From Sciurus carolinensis (lineage: Eukaryota; Chordata; Mammalia; Rodentia; Sciuridae), in the NCBI RefSeq assembly GCF_902686445.1, contig NC_062218.1, positions 130,690,594 to 130,754,593 on the forward strand: a stretch of DNA of 64,000 nucleotides. The letters run 5' to 3'. The translations under genes were made by a program, and so were the position numbers. Position 1 is the first letter of the stretch. Each line of letters begins with the position of its first letter. Of this stretch, positions 1 to 12,455 are shown in pieces. Under the pieces are notes generated by a model. It saw only the letters and a program-made list of their open reading frames with translations. It was not told the origin of the DNA and made no database searches.

Positions 1-69
1 CAGATGACTCTTGCATTGAGTTGCCACACATGTAAACACACTCTTTACCTGATCAAGATTTGACACTCT

Positions 70-226
70 TCAGGAAGCTGAGGCAAGAGGATTGAAAGTA
101 GAGGCCAACCTGGGCAACTTATTGAGACCATGTCTTAAAAATAAAATTTAAAAAAGGGTTGGGGATGTAGTTCAATGGTACACTACTTGCTTAGCATGTG
201 TAAGACCCTGGGTTCAATCTCAGCAG
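70..226 (+). repeat. B1-dID SINE, 5'-truncated
   Basis: A B1 right part (GAAGCTGAGGCAAGAGGATT), an A-rich linker, then an ID-like half ending GGGTTCAATCTCAGCA. It lies in FAF2 intron 10. Confidence 0.85.
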
Positions 227-943
227 GAAGGGGGAAATATGATGCTCTTCCATGGACTTCCCTCTGTGGGAAAGCCTTCCTCACACTGTTCTGGCTCTGA
301 GAAGGTACAGGTAAACATTTAGTGCAAAGTGGGCAGTTAGCAGAACTCACATTGCTAAAACTTAAAATGTGAGCAAGACACCTGTACAATAGGCCATGGT
401 TATTTCTCCTGGTCTTTTAATGCCCCACATTAGGGATAGGCACAACCTAAGGCCTGCTCCATCATGCATTCTATTTCTATCAAAGACTCTTGGGGATGGA
501 TATGTTGTGAAGTACATTCCTTTTTTTCAGGTCAACCCCCAAAATGAGGACTACACCATTCAAATTATCCTTCCTTTTTTGGGGGAGAATATATATTTTT
601 TTTGTTCTACCTCTCAGAACAATGAATTTTTTTGATTTATTCTCTTCTGCATGAAGCAGTCTTTCTCTCCTTTGTCTTCAACTCTTTAGAGATTTTTAAG
701 AAGCTACAATTTTAGAATTTATAGATTAAATCTATTTCCCCCTTATCCAATGACTTTATAAACTTGTCACATTTTAGTCCAACAACTTCAAGCATTTTCT
801 GACTCTCTGCAATCTCCATTAATATTAACTCTCATTTTCTTAAGATCTATCAGTTAGAATTGCAACATATATTCTTGGTATGAGCCCAAAACAGTTTTCA
901 TCTGAGACTGAAATAATACATTTGTTTCCTTTTTTCTTTTTTT
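227..943. other. Intron 10 sequence without recognised features
   Basis: T-rich unique-looking sequence. No missing FAF2 exon and no repeat could be identified by eye. Confidence 0.5.
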
Positions 944-1019
944 CCTGGTGCTGGGGACTGAACCCAGGACCCCATGCATGCTAGGCAAATGCTCTACCAC
1001 TGAGCCACATCCCCAACCC
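944..1019 (-). repeat. ID SINE
   Basis: Antisense ID: GGTGCTGGGGACTGAACCCA through ACATCCCCAACCCT. Confidence 0.9.
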
Positions 1020-1208
1020 TGAAATTATACTTTGTATATCAATTATTGCTTGGGAATATCTAATATTCTTATAAGACTGGCATGTTTTCACTTACCAATG
1101 AAAAGAGTTTACACCACCAATAAACATGTCACCACTTTATGTCCCTTTTGATTTGTAATGGACATAAAGATGAGTACGTGGTTGAGTATAAATTGGATCT
1201 CTTTTTTG

Positions 1209-1412
1209 GGGGGCAGGGGCACCGGAGACTTAACTCAGGAGCACTCAACCACTGAGCCACATCCTCAGTCCTATTTTTAATTTTATTTAGAGACAAGGTC
1301 TCACTGAGTTGCTTAGTACCTAACTTTTGCTGAGGCTGGCTTTGAACTCAAGATCCTCCTGTGTCAGCCTCCCAAGTTGCTGGGAATACATGCGTACACC
1401 ACTGTGTCTGGC
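1209..1412 (-). repeat. B1-dID SINE
   Basis: A full antisense dimer, ID-like half first, then GAGGCTGGCTTTGAACTC and the B1 start. Confidence 0.9.
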
Positions 1413-1422
1413 TTAAATTGCA

Positions 1423-1444
1423 TCTCTCTCTCTCTCTCTCTCTT
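1423..1444. repeat. (TC)n microsatellite
   Basis: A run of TC directly next to the T-rich end of the following antisense ID. It probably grew from that element's tail. Confidence 0.9.
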
Positions 1445-1520
1445 TGCGGTGCTGGGGATTGAACCCAGGACCTTGTGTTTGCGAGGCAAGCACTCTACCA
1501 ACTGGCTATCTCTCCAGCCC
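1445..1520 (-). repeat. ID SINE, TTGCAAGGC-like subtype
   Basis: Antisense ID with GCGAGGCAAGCACTCTACCA and TATCTCTCCAGCCC. Confidence 0.9.
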
Positions 1521-1945
1521 AAACTGGATCTCTTTTATATACATTTAAGAGAAAGCTAGATGCCACTTTTCTGCCTACTCATGGAATCTAGAGATTTTTC
1601 TATAGTTTATTCTTTTTTATCTTAGCATTTTACCGCTATCAAGAGCTGAGCATCACACGCAAAATGTGTCATTCCTTGAGATTATATGTGAAGAGTTGAG
1701 CTGATAGGAAGATGACACAAGGTCTGCAAGAGCACTAAAACACTCTAAATCATTATTTGGTTTTATGTTGTTACCTCTGTGAATGTTAAATTCCAGGCCA
1801 GAACTAGCACAGCATTTCTCCTCCTTTAGACTTTTTTCCCCTCTGCAAGCCCAATTTACAACCAAGCCTCAGCTGGTCATGATGTTCTCTTTCTTTCTTC
1901 CTTCTTCCTTCCTCCTTCTTCCCTTCTTCTTTCTTCGCTCTCTTC

Positions 1946-2134
1946 TCAATACTGAGGATTGAACCCAGGATGTTTAACCACTGTGTTACATCCTATTATT
2001 TTTTATTTTGACACAGAGTCTTGCTAAACTGGTTAGGGTTTTGCTAATTTGCTGAGGCTGGCTTCAAACCTGTGATCCTCCTGCCTCAGCCTCCTCAGTC
2101 ACTGGGATTATAGGTGTACACCACCATGCCCAGC
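1946..2134 (-). repeat. B1-dID SINE
   Basis: A diverged antisense dimer preceded by a CT-rich tract (1887-1942). Confidence 0.88.
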
Positions 2135-2408
2135 GTGATAGTCTTTTTTAAGAAACATCTTTCAATGAGGAACCTATTTACAAGAGTTTAATAATTAAAT
2201 AGTTGAGAAGCAGTTCCCAGCGGAAATAATGAAGAATGATATTGGCCAAATTATATTGTTATATTGTGTGCATGTATGAATATGTAACAATAAATTCCAC
2301 TATTACATATAACTATAATGTATCAATTTAAAAAATGGGAAAAAAAGAAAAGAAAAAAAAAAAAGAAATAGTTGGTTCCCCTTTACTCACAGGCCTATTC
2401 TTATTCTT

Positions 2409-2543
2409 ATTCCACATTTTTATTTTTATTTTTTATTTATTTATTTTTTTTGCGGTGCTGGGGATCGAACCCAGGGCCTTGTGCTTGCAAGGCAAGCACT
2501 CTACCAACTGAGCTATCTCCCCAGCCCATATTCCACATTTTTA
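2409..2543 (-). repeat. ID SINE with 14-bp TSD
   Basis: The antisense ID core is 2451-2527. The perfect repeat ATTCCACATTTTTA at 2409-2422 and 2530-2543 is the TSD. Low divergence suggests a recent insertion. Confidence 0.93.
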
Positions 2544-2796
2544 ATAGATTTTTTTTTCTCTAAAACTCTCAGAAGAGTAAATTGTGGTTAGTTTTTTAAT
2601 ATATAGTTTTATCTATCTGACTTTTGGGGCTAGAAACTCCATGGAGCTCAGATGTACAAACAGTGAAACTTAGTAATGCAAGTTAAAATCCACATGTAAA
2701 CATGTAGTTAAGAAACACAGGGAAAACCAGGAAACATGGTTATCACATATTACAGGGAAGGTACTCTATAAGGCACAGTCACAGTTAGAAAATCCA

Positions 2797-2886
2797 GGGA
2801 CTGGAGATGTAGCTCACTCAGTGTACAGTGCTTGCCTATATCATGTGTGTGTGGGAGGCATCTTAGCTTCAATCCTAAGCACCAAA
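2797..2886 (+). repeat. ID SINE
   Basis: A diverged sense ID with an internal (TG) expansion and CAATCCTAAGCACC at the 3' end. Confidence 0.75.
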
Positions 2887-3021
2887 ATCAATTAATCAAT
2901 ATCCAAAGTTAGACATGTGAGTACTTCCCTCAATACAAATAAATACATAAATAAGAGATGAACAAAATAAGAAAGCTATTTGTTTTGCTCTCACCTGGAA
3001 GCCTCATAACCTCCCTGACCC

Positions 3022-3211
3022 CTGCTGGTACTGGGGATTGAACTCAGGGCTGTTCTACCACTGAGCTACATTCCCAACCCTTTAAATTTTTTTTTTTTTT
3101 TTTTTTTTTCTTGAGGCAGGGTCTTGCTACATTGCCAGATGGCCTTGAACTTGCAATCCTGTCTCAGCTTCCCGAGTAGCAGAAATTATAGGTATGCTCC
3201 ACTGTACCGGG
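3022..3211 (-). repeat. B1-dID SINE
   Basis: An antisense dimer whose central linker is a 23-nt T run. Confidence 0.9.
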
Positions 3212-3329
3212 CTAATGTTTACTCTTGATTATTTTAAATGATCAGAGAAGTGGCAGACTACTATAGCTGTAAATTTGGAAAGGCTACCTGTTAACTCTGA
3301 TATAAACAGAAACTTTCTTTTGGTTATAA

Positions 3330-3470
3330 ACACCAAAACTGTATTTGGCTGTTTATTATGAGTCAGACATAAAGTTGAGCACTTTATATGAACTTAATCT
3401 TAACAATCCTATTAAGGAGTGTCTATTACTATACCAATCTGACCGATGAAGAAATTCATGCTAGGTGTGT
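3330..3470 (-). repeat. MIR-like ancient SINE
   Basis: Resembles the antisense MIR core: a decayed match around a GATGAAGAAATT motif after a TTAACAATCC stretch. Confidence 0.5.
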
Positions 3471-4036
3471 TTCCCAACTAAGGAAATATATCTAGCAACT
3501 CTAGTAGAATAACAGTTTGGTTTTCATTCTGTGAGACTCTTAGTGTCTCTGCTTTTAACTACTTACCTATGGAAGTAACAAAGACTATTGTATGGATTCC
3601 AAATATACAAGGAACCTCAGGAAGTGGGGATTCTTATGTGATGAGAAGGGCATAAAGGGAGAGAGAACTGCACCTGAACTACAGGTACACTTATATTCAG
3701 ATATGTAATGTAATTCCAGTGATTCTTAGGTCACTGAAGACAGAGCTTTCTCTAAAAAACCAGGGGTTCTGATGTCAATGCCAAAAGAGAACATGGAAGA
3801 ACCTTAAACACATAAGGCATTTGTGGGACATCTTTGTCTTTTTGTTTAGCAAAGCTTAAACATTGTGATGAAAGAAAACCTTTAAAAAAGTGCTTTGAGC
3901 CAAGAGCCAGAACTGAAGAAACCTTCAATAGTTTATTGTACTCTTCCTGGTGTTCTCTGATGTCACACCCATCTCTCTTGGTTCTTTCCCTGTTCATCAG
4001 AGCTGTAGATACACCAATAACACTTTCAGAAGGCTA

Positions 4037-4106
4037 TGAAGGGGCTCAGTGGTTGAGTGCTTGCCTAGCATGCACAAGGCCCTGGGTTAATCCCCAGCGC
4101 TGCAAA
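4037..4106 (+). repeat. ID SINE, 5' end missing
   Basis: Reads GGCTCAGTGGTTGAGTGCTT through CCCAGCGCTGC and an A-rich tail. It sits just beside exon 10. Confidence 0.85.
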
Positions 4107-4211
4107 AAACAGAAACAAACAAAACAAAACAGAACAAAAACAAAAAAGGAATGAAGGCTATAAAAGCTTCTAGAAGTCACAAACACTTCAACACACTTAG
4201 GTGATGCTTAC

Positions 4212-4355
4212 TGTTAGAGACTGTGAAAAGTGGAATCGTCTCTCTACTCGAGAATCATTGGGTAATTTGAAAATTATCTTGACACTTTCAGGGTCATCTG
4301 GGGAAGGCTCAGGAGGCAGGCACTCCAACTTCCTTTCCTTTTCCTCCTGTAAGTT
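4212..4355 (-). CDS. FAF2: FAF2 exon 10 (residues 338-385): first half of UBX domain
   Basis: Forty-eight codons start [17 protein letters not shown] and end HFSQSLT. They cover the end of the coiled coil and the first beta strands of UBX, the p97-binding ubiquitin-like domain. The acceptor is TCTTTATAG after a good pyrimidine tract and the donor is ACA|GTAAGC, phase 0. The p97-contacting FPR loop of UBX belongs to the next exon, which is not in this window. Confidence 0.96.
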
Positions 4356-7300
4356 CTATAAAGACAAAGCAAAGGTGAGGCTACAGCTCAAACAGGATTG
4401 TGTAGGTTTATTGTGCACTCCAAGGAAAAACTAATAACTAATTACTCTCACAAAAACCCTTGTCAAGAGACAAGAAACAACTCTATGGCATCATATGTAT
4501 TATTTGCTGACCACATTCAGGTACTGGATTATTTGAGGAAAAAGGGAATGGTTAAAAGACACTGGCTATAACCAAGAGTGAAACAAGAGCATTTCTGAAA
4601 TGCACTATCAGCTAACACTGGTATTATGAATGAATAAGGAAAAAAAAAATTGTGAATCACCCAAAGTTACAACATAGTTTTTCCTTTCATGTTTTCTTTT
4701 TCACATATCTGTTTTTAGGATTTCTCTAAGTTTTCCAGGCTGGCCTTGAACTTAAGATCCTTCTGCCTCTGGGTAGCTGCAATTGCTGGTGTGTAACATC
4801 ACCAGGTTCCTTTCACACTTAAGCAATCTCAGTGGTTTGGGAATCAGAGAAGAGGTATGGTCCATCACCTGTCGCCTTCTCTCCTCTGCCAGTTTCTGCT
4901 GTTGTACCTCCTCCTCCTTCCGCCGCTTTCGTTCTCGTTCCTCCCTTTTCTTCCTTTCTTTCTCTTGGTCAGCCCTGAGAGAGGCCAGGTAGGCCTCATC
5001 CTGCTGTTGTCTCAGCACCTGGGTCTGGTTCCTTTCTTCCCTATGAATGGATCAAAAGTATAAAAATGAAAAAAGCAATTTCACAAAGCTCTGTTTTCTT
5101 TTATCTCTCTCTCTTTTTTTTTGGTGGTACTCAGGATTAAACCCAGGGTTTCATGCAGCACTTAGCCATATCCCCAGACCTCTGTGGATTTTTATGTTAA
5201 AAATTTGGAACAGGGGGAATATGTTGATTCTGAAAGCAGAGGATGGCAGAATCTGAAAGAGCCATCTCTTTCCTTAGTATAATTTGGCAGGAACAGAAAT
5301 TACAAGCTTCCCTCTCACTTTTTAACTTTTAAAATAAAAGTTTATCCTTTTCCACAATAGTATTGTTGTTTTAAAGTAATTACCAACATTGTATTTTATA
5401 GATAAATACCCTTCTGAATTATTGCACTATTGTATATGTGGCACTTTCACAAAATCAAAAACTCATGCATACATCATAAAAGATTTGAAAAAAGTAAATC
5501 ACTATTCAGGATTTCACTAACCACAAAATAAAACAAACAAAAAATCCAACAACAAAAGAATTCCACTAACCACAGCAACAACACCCCCACACCCACCACC
5601 ACTTCAACCAAAAAAGAATTCCACTAAACACATATAACATCATAACAATTTGGTGTATTTCCTGTTTTTTCACATAGCAAGAATATTTAGCCAATCAAAA
5701 TGGTTGAGTAAATACACATTTTTGTTTTATATTTTCTGTCCACCTCCCCACCCCAGTATTGGGGATTATATCTACGACATACTACCACTGAGTTATGTTC
5801 CCAGCATTTTTCATTTTATAGGGCCTAAGTTGCCCAGGCTGGCCTTAAACTTGCAATCCTGCCTCAGCCTCCTGAATTGCTAGGATTACAGGTTAGTACC
5901 ACAATGCCCAGCTCACAATACTCATTCCTGAGGATAAGGCCCTATATTTTGATTCACACCTCTAAGAACAGATGATCTGATATAGAATAATTCAGGTCAA
6001 AATATGCTTAAGAGAAGGAAAAAAGTCAGGGTTTGTGGAGTTCCCAAAGGTCAGTCTTTTTCACAACAGTAAAAATTTAGTGGAGTTTTACTCTAGATAC
6101 ACAAACTGATCTCTTCCTTTCAGAAAGTCTGTCATACCTTTCTAAGCGTTCTGATACCAGGTATGTCTGATTTGCATCCATAATAAATGTCAGCTGGTTA
6201 ATGAGGTCATCAGGTTGAATAAGGCCCTCTAACCGTCCCACCACAGTCATTCTCCGATCCTTCAACATAATCATGGCCAGGAATGGATAGGTGTTCTCTC
6301 GTAAAGCCTGTGAGACTGACAGAAACACCCAAGAGATTAAGGGGATAAAACAAATCAACCCTCAAACTTTCCATAACAGTAGAGAGAAAATTGCTTTAAT
6401 CCTAGTTAAGACAAATGGGAATAACATTCATTCTCTCTCTCTCTTTTCCTTTCCTAGACTCTTAATCTTTTCTCTTTGCTATATCTTTGAATCCCCACTC
6501 CTAGGTGCTTAATTAGATAGGACAGGCTTTCCTGGGGTGTGGCTATTACATTGCAGACTTCAAAGATAATGTCTACCTAATGGTAGGAAAAGGATCTATA
6601 AAGAATCTGCCTATTACTTAGCATAGCTCTTGCTACATAAGGGGTCAAGCCTAAAAGGGGACAAATTTGCCAGTTGCACATGCTACTGGTGATGATTCCC
6701 AACATCATCTTCTGCCTTTTCTTCTTTGTGTCTAATTTCTTCCTTATTCCTTTTCTCTATTTTTACTCCTAAAAAGGATACCCATTCTGCTCCAAAGGAG
6801 AAAGTCTCCAAATAACCAAAATTTGACCATAATGGAATTCCGTTTTCCTTATGCAAGAAGAGATTTTATAAATTTCTATAAAAAGTATCCTTAAATCTCC
6901 TCTTTTCACTCCCACCCCCAATCTCACAAAGTCACATTAGAATGGCAAAATATATGCTGCAGGAACTGGTCAGATGTTTAAGACATAATTAGGGAGTAAA
7001 AGATTCAGTTTCCAGGATACAAGGAAAATACCTGCTGCATCTTTGGTTTTTCAGATCTAGCACAATGCCTGGCACACACACTCAGGGTTGCTGGAGACAA
7101 GAGCTACAGAACAACTGCATTTTCCTTCACTGGATGTCTTCATATCTTCTAGTGACTTCTAAAAATACTTATCTCCAATTAAGAGTTATTGTCAGCAAAG
7201 ACCTGAACTTTCTGAATCCATATCAGTACTCAGGGTACTCAAACAGCCAACTCACTGTGGCAGAAGCTCTGTTAAAATTGCTGATTAGGAGAATAAACTC

Positions 7301-10300
7301 TTCAGTTAAAAAAAAAAAAAAACTCCTTAAGATTAAAGTGCAAACTGCTAGGTAGGGCTCATTTTTAAAAATAAAAGTCTCTGGCAATGGATAACTATAA
7401 AGAATAGAAGTCTGTCAGACCTGATCTTGCTCCAAAACTTGTTAACTATGTAATCTCAAACCTGTAGCTTAAACGCTGAGACTGTTTCCTAAACCACAAA
7501 GTAGAGGTAATACAATTCTTGACTCTCATGACTGCTGAGATGATTGAATGACATAATATAAAAACCGCAACTAGCAATGTGTTTACCACAGACATGAAAC
7601 AAATGACATGGCATGTTGTTCCAGACCTTGCCAAAGACACCCCAACAATCTCAATGAGGCAAAAGAAACACAACTCACCCCTGTATCCCTCAGGTTTGTT
7701 TGTAGAACATGCCCAGAAGAGCATCCTCGTATTTATTAGTGAAATAACTTCAGGTGCACAGAGAGTATTGCTGTGGAAAATGATGAAAAGAAATAAGAAC
7801 AACTTGCTGACTACAAACTATCGGCAGAAAGGATCAGAGAAGAGAAATAAAACAATTAATTCACTTACCGACAGAACTCATCAGAGTCCTGGTGGTCATC
7901 TCCATGAAGATAAACCAAAAGAAAGCGAAGCTCTCGCTTGGCATCATTAAGTGCCTATGAGAAAAAGAATATCACTAATTATTATAAAGACAGTGTCCTG
8001 AGCTTTTATTTAGACTAAGGGTCCTAACAGATATACTACATATTTAAGAAAAATAAGGAAAAAATGTGAGCAAGAAACCAGAAAATTCCTGGGCTCCTAC
8101 CTTTGCACCCCTGGTATTTTTCTCCCCATAGAAAGTTCATACTAATAAGCTTTAATGAAAAGGTTTTAGAGTTGTTAGGATTTAAATTGTATCAAACACA
8201 TGAGAGTAGACAAGCTGACATATAAAGGTCTCCTACAAATCCCAGAGAAGCCAGCTGTTCCCACAGTCTAAAGATAAAAATAGAAGAATTTGACCAGGTG
8301 AAAAGGGAGGTGAGAATTGTCACTTCACAGCTATAACATCCTTATAATTAAAAAACAAAAAAACAAAACAAAATAAACCTCCAAAAAAACAAAAACCAAA
8401 AAAACTGTTAAGATGACCCTTATCATAAGCCACATAACAAGCAGGAAAGAAGGACTATGGGACCCAAAGGCATTCTAAGGAACACGTGATTTAAATGATT
8501 CTCAAAGTCAAGGCTAGTGTCCAAGAGTCTTGTTTATACTTTTGCATGTGCTTACTCCTGAGCACCATTTAATTATGTTCTGAATGGCCTATAATGGTCT
8601 ATCCTCAGGATCACAGCAAAGAGGGTGCATGAGAGGTACCCATCTTTTTTCATCCCTGTATCTCCAGCATTCAGCACAGGGCCTTAATGCCATGTAGTAG
8701 ATGCTTGCTGTTGGTTGGTTGCAGTGGTAGCAGCCAGCAAGGAGAATGACTATGAGAAAAAGCAGATGTGGGAAAATCAAAGTAGAAGCCAAGGGTAAGC
8801 GGTTTTCTCTTTCTCCAGATAGATTCAGGAATTCTAAAGGCTGCAGAATAAGACTACCCTTTGCCATTGTCCACAGTTTTAATTCTTTTTTTTCTCTGGC
8901 TAACTAGAGATGTGACTAACACCCAGAGAACTCTGAAGTTTTCCTCCCCTGGGAGGTAACAGTCAGAGGTCTATGTGGCTTAGGATAAATGAGATCAGCC
9001 ACCCTGAATCTAAGATTTATAACCTTATTCAATTCTGTAAGGGGTCAAAAAAGATTTAGCTTTTGCCTTCAAGCCATGTACAGTCTGGTAAAGGACATAA
9101 GACATGAAATCAAATAATTATAAGGAGGAATGTGAAATTGCTATAAATTTTTAAAAGGTGGGGAGAACAAAAGGAGAGATTAATATTTTAGACTGGAAGG
9201 TACGGCAGGATAGAACACAACAATTAGAATGGTTAGAAAGGGGAGTGACATGAGCTGGTTGAAGATGGGCAAGATTTCTATTAGCCAAAACGTGAGGAAG
9301 GCATTTCATGTTGAGGGAACAGCAAAAGCAAAGGCACAGAGGTAGGAAAGGAGAAAGTGTGTTCAGGGAAGGGTTTGGCCAGAACCTAGGATATAGGGAA
9401 ATAAGTAATGCAGAAAGACCTCAAAAGAAGGTTGGAATTAGATCAAGGAGGACCCAACTAAAAGGTTTGGTCTTTTTTTCCCTGTAAGCAGTGAAGAGCT
9501 ATTTAAGATTTTAGAGTAGAAGACATGATCAGTGCTGGGCTATGCTTTCCTTTGAGGACAGAATCATAATCAGTAAGTTGGCATCTATATGGTTTGTGGC
9601 ACTGACCTGGCTGTACGTTCCCTGGTAGAAGACAGGGTGTGCCCTCCCATATTTCTCTTCAAAAGAGTGCATAAATGAAACAATGTCCCCAACGGGGTCA
9701 GTGACCCGGCTGCGAGGGTCAGGCCGTATAAAACGAAGAGCAAACCTGGGGAGGAAGGAATAAATAATCACATGAATCCAGGTTACTGCAGTGCATATGG
9801 AGTGGGCCAGTTTGTACAGTTTCCTATAACAGAGCCAGAGGCATGGCAGCAAAGGGAGGTGAATGGTCTAAGTGGATCATCAAACCTGGGAGTAGAATCT
9901 GGCTCAAAAGCCACAAAGCTGCAAGTGTTGTTCCATGGCCTGTTCAAGAAGAATGCAAACTACTAGGATTATAAATTCCAATACTGGCCTAAACAAATGA
10001 CTGGAGTGCTTTTTGCAGAAAAATTGAGAACTAGATGGGGTGGAAAAGGAAGACACCATATTAAAAAAGACTAGGGGTTAGGCCATGCTCCCAGACACTG
10101 TTTAATAGAGTAGCACTGACCACTAGCCACTTATGGCTATTCTAAATTTACATGTATTAAATCAGACACAATTAAGAATTCAGTGCCTTAGTCAGACATG
10201 CCACATTTCAAGTGCTTAACAATCATGTGGTTAGTAGCTTCCATACTGAACAGTGCAGAGACAGAACGATTCCATCATCACAGAAAGTTCTACTAGACAG

Positions 10301-12410
10301 TTCGTATCTAGAACAGACATCTCTTTCTACTTGTTCTACTTGCCTCTCCCTCTCCTTTCTGTTCTCCTGGTGTTTTGGATTTTTAGTTCATACTCCAAAG
10401 CTATTCAAATTACAGACAGGGACTTCAAACCTGAACTTTTTGTGATTTACTTGCTCTTCAAATGGGCAAGTAAATTTGAATTGATAATTTATGGTTGCTG
10501 TGTCCGTGAAGGAAGATTTAAAAATGATCCAGGATATACTGGCAGATTTGTAGTATAAGCAGCTATTATAAAGTTAAGGATGCATTATCTACTGGTCTAC
10601 ACATCTATTACTAAAGAGCCCATTCTAGTTGTATAGCACCATTCCTTTATGCTTCAAGCTTCCACAGAAAGCAATGGGGCAGGGGCCAACGTGCTACATA
10701 ACATAAACAAGTTGCCTGGATGATACAGCTGCATTAAAATTAGTAACACATGCCATGCATATTTACCCAAAGAAAGCAAACAGTAGTCATTTACTTGAAA
10801 TTTCAGCACAGAAAAGGTGACTAAACTATGACATTTTTAAATTAAATTCTAAGCTAATTTCTTCACCCCTAAACGAATCCCCCATGTGTATACAATTACA
10901 GTAGATTTTTTCTGAGTAATCAAATGAAACTCATTGACACAAACATTCCAGAGAAAATAAAAAACACAAAATGTAAGAAGTTGTGTTCGTGTTAGAGTCA
11001 TCAGAAATTCTTCAGAAAAATGATATTTTGTCTACTTTTTTTGAAATTATTTTAGGATTATCCTTTTAAGCATTCAAAATTTTAGAAATGGATAAAGATT
11101 TTAGCTTTTTAATTCTTATTACAACACATTCCTACAGCCAACATAATTTAGTCTTCACTATGATCTTAAAGGTTTAAAATGTGCCCATTCCTACAGGGAT
11201 GGAAAGGGTACTAAGCAGGTAATTAAAAACTTCGCGAAAGCAAGGAAGCCATTAAGCAGGCAGTCTCATAAAACCCCAAGAGGCTAAGGTATTATCTGAT
11301 CCTTGAATTTCTTCAGCCTCTCACTTCCATTTCTGCTTCTTAGAGTAGAGCAAAGCCTACCCCATATCTGAAGGGAGGTGAAGGGAGGTAAAGGTCGTAC
11401 TGTATGCAAGGCACAGGTTACATTTCTAGCTCCACCTGCTGGGCTGAATACCCAAATCATGTTAAGTTTCCCATAAAGCCTAGGTGTGGTTCAAGGCAGA
11501 TACACCAAGCCTGATCTGCCAGAAATTCAGGCTCCACTCAGCATTTCCTAACCTTGGACCCTCTGCAGGCTCCAACAATGAACTCTTTGATTGTTACATG
11601 AAGGAAGCTAGAAGGTGAAGGTATGAGCAAGTGGGTGTTTATGCAAAAGGGATCCAGTGTCAGCATCCTAGAAATTGCCAGGGCAGAGGGAAATGTACAT
11701 GACAGTGTTTAGAGAGATACCACTATTGTAGGAGGAATCTAGGGGCAAAGTAGGTAACCTCAGAACAAAAGAATTTGTTGGGATTATGAGTAGTAAGATG
11801 GAGAAGCAGTTTAGGTAAAAGTTCCAAGGAGTGTGAAGTTAGGAGATAACGGTGGTTAGAAAGGAAAGAATGTGGAGATTAACTAGGGAATGTAGAAGTG
11901 ACAAACATGGTGAAGGGAGAAGGGGGTGATTGATAAAATGTAGGCAGATTGATTCTTGCAAACAGGCAAGACAAATTAAAACAATTCCATTATAAAACAT
12001 CTGCTACTGTGCTTGAACAATTTAAAATATTTTACACTATAGTAAGAGTTCAGGAAGAATATTCGATCTGATAACAAACTGGCAAGTCAAAATTGTTAAG
12101 AGCATAAAACTTATGCTCATCCAAGCTTCAGTTCCAAGGTCTACATTGTTGTTGCTAATACATAAATATAGAGGTACCTACCTAAATATATCAAGTATCG
12201 TATAATAGGTAAACCGGAATGGAAGCATTATCAAGTAATAACCCCATCCAAGCAGCCCCTGAAATATCAAAAACAAAGTTAGAGACTATTCTCTCAACCT
12301 CTCATATCTTACAAAACAGCGAGTTCAAATTTTAGCACTTTTTTATCCTTTTATGTGATTTCTCCCACTGTGATATTCCTCTTCCCTCTTCCTAGTCACC
12401 TCCTCTGTGT

Positions 12411-12455
<45 letters not shown>

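Noticed and set aside
1..4200. Last FAF2 exon (end of UBX)
   Set aside because: I looked on the minus strand for the expected VIHDF start and for the FPR loop and found neither; intron 10 must run past the left edge.
4783..5063. Plus-strand open frames across exon 9
   Set aside because: Shadow of the Lys/Glu/Arg-rich coiled-coil codons; no homology recognised and the minus strand is clearly coding.
7579..7950. 123-codon plus-strand frame spanning exons 6 and 7
   Set aside because: It is antisense to two verified FAF2 exons and their 98-bp intron.
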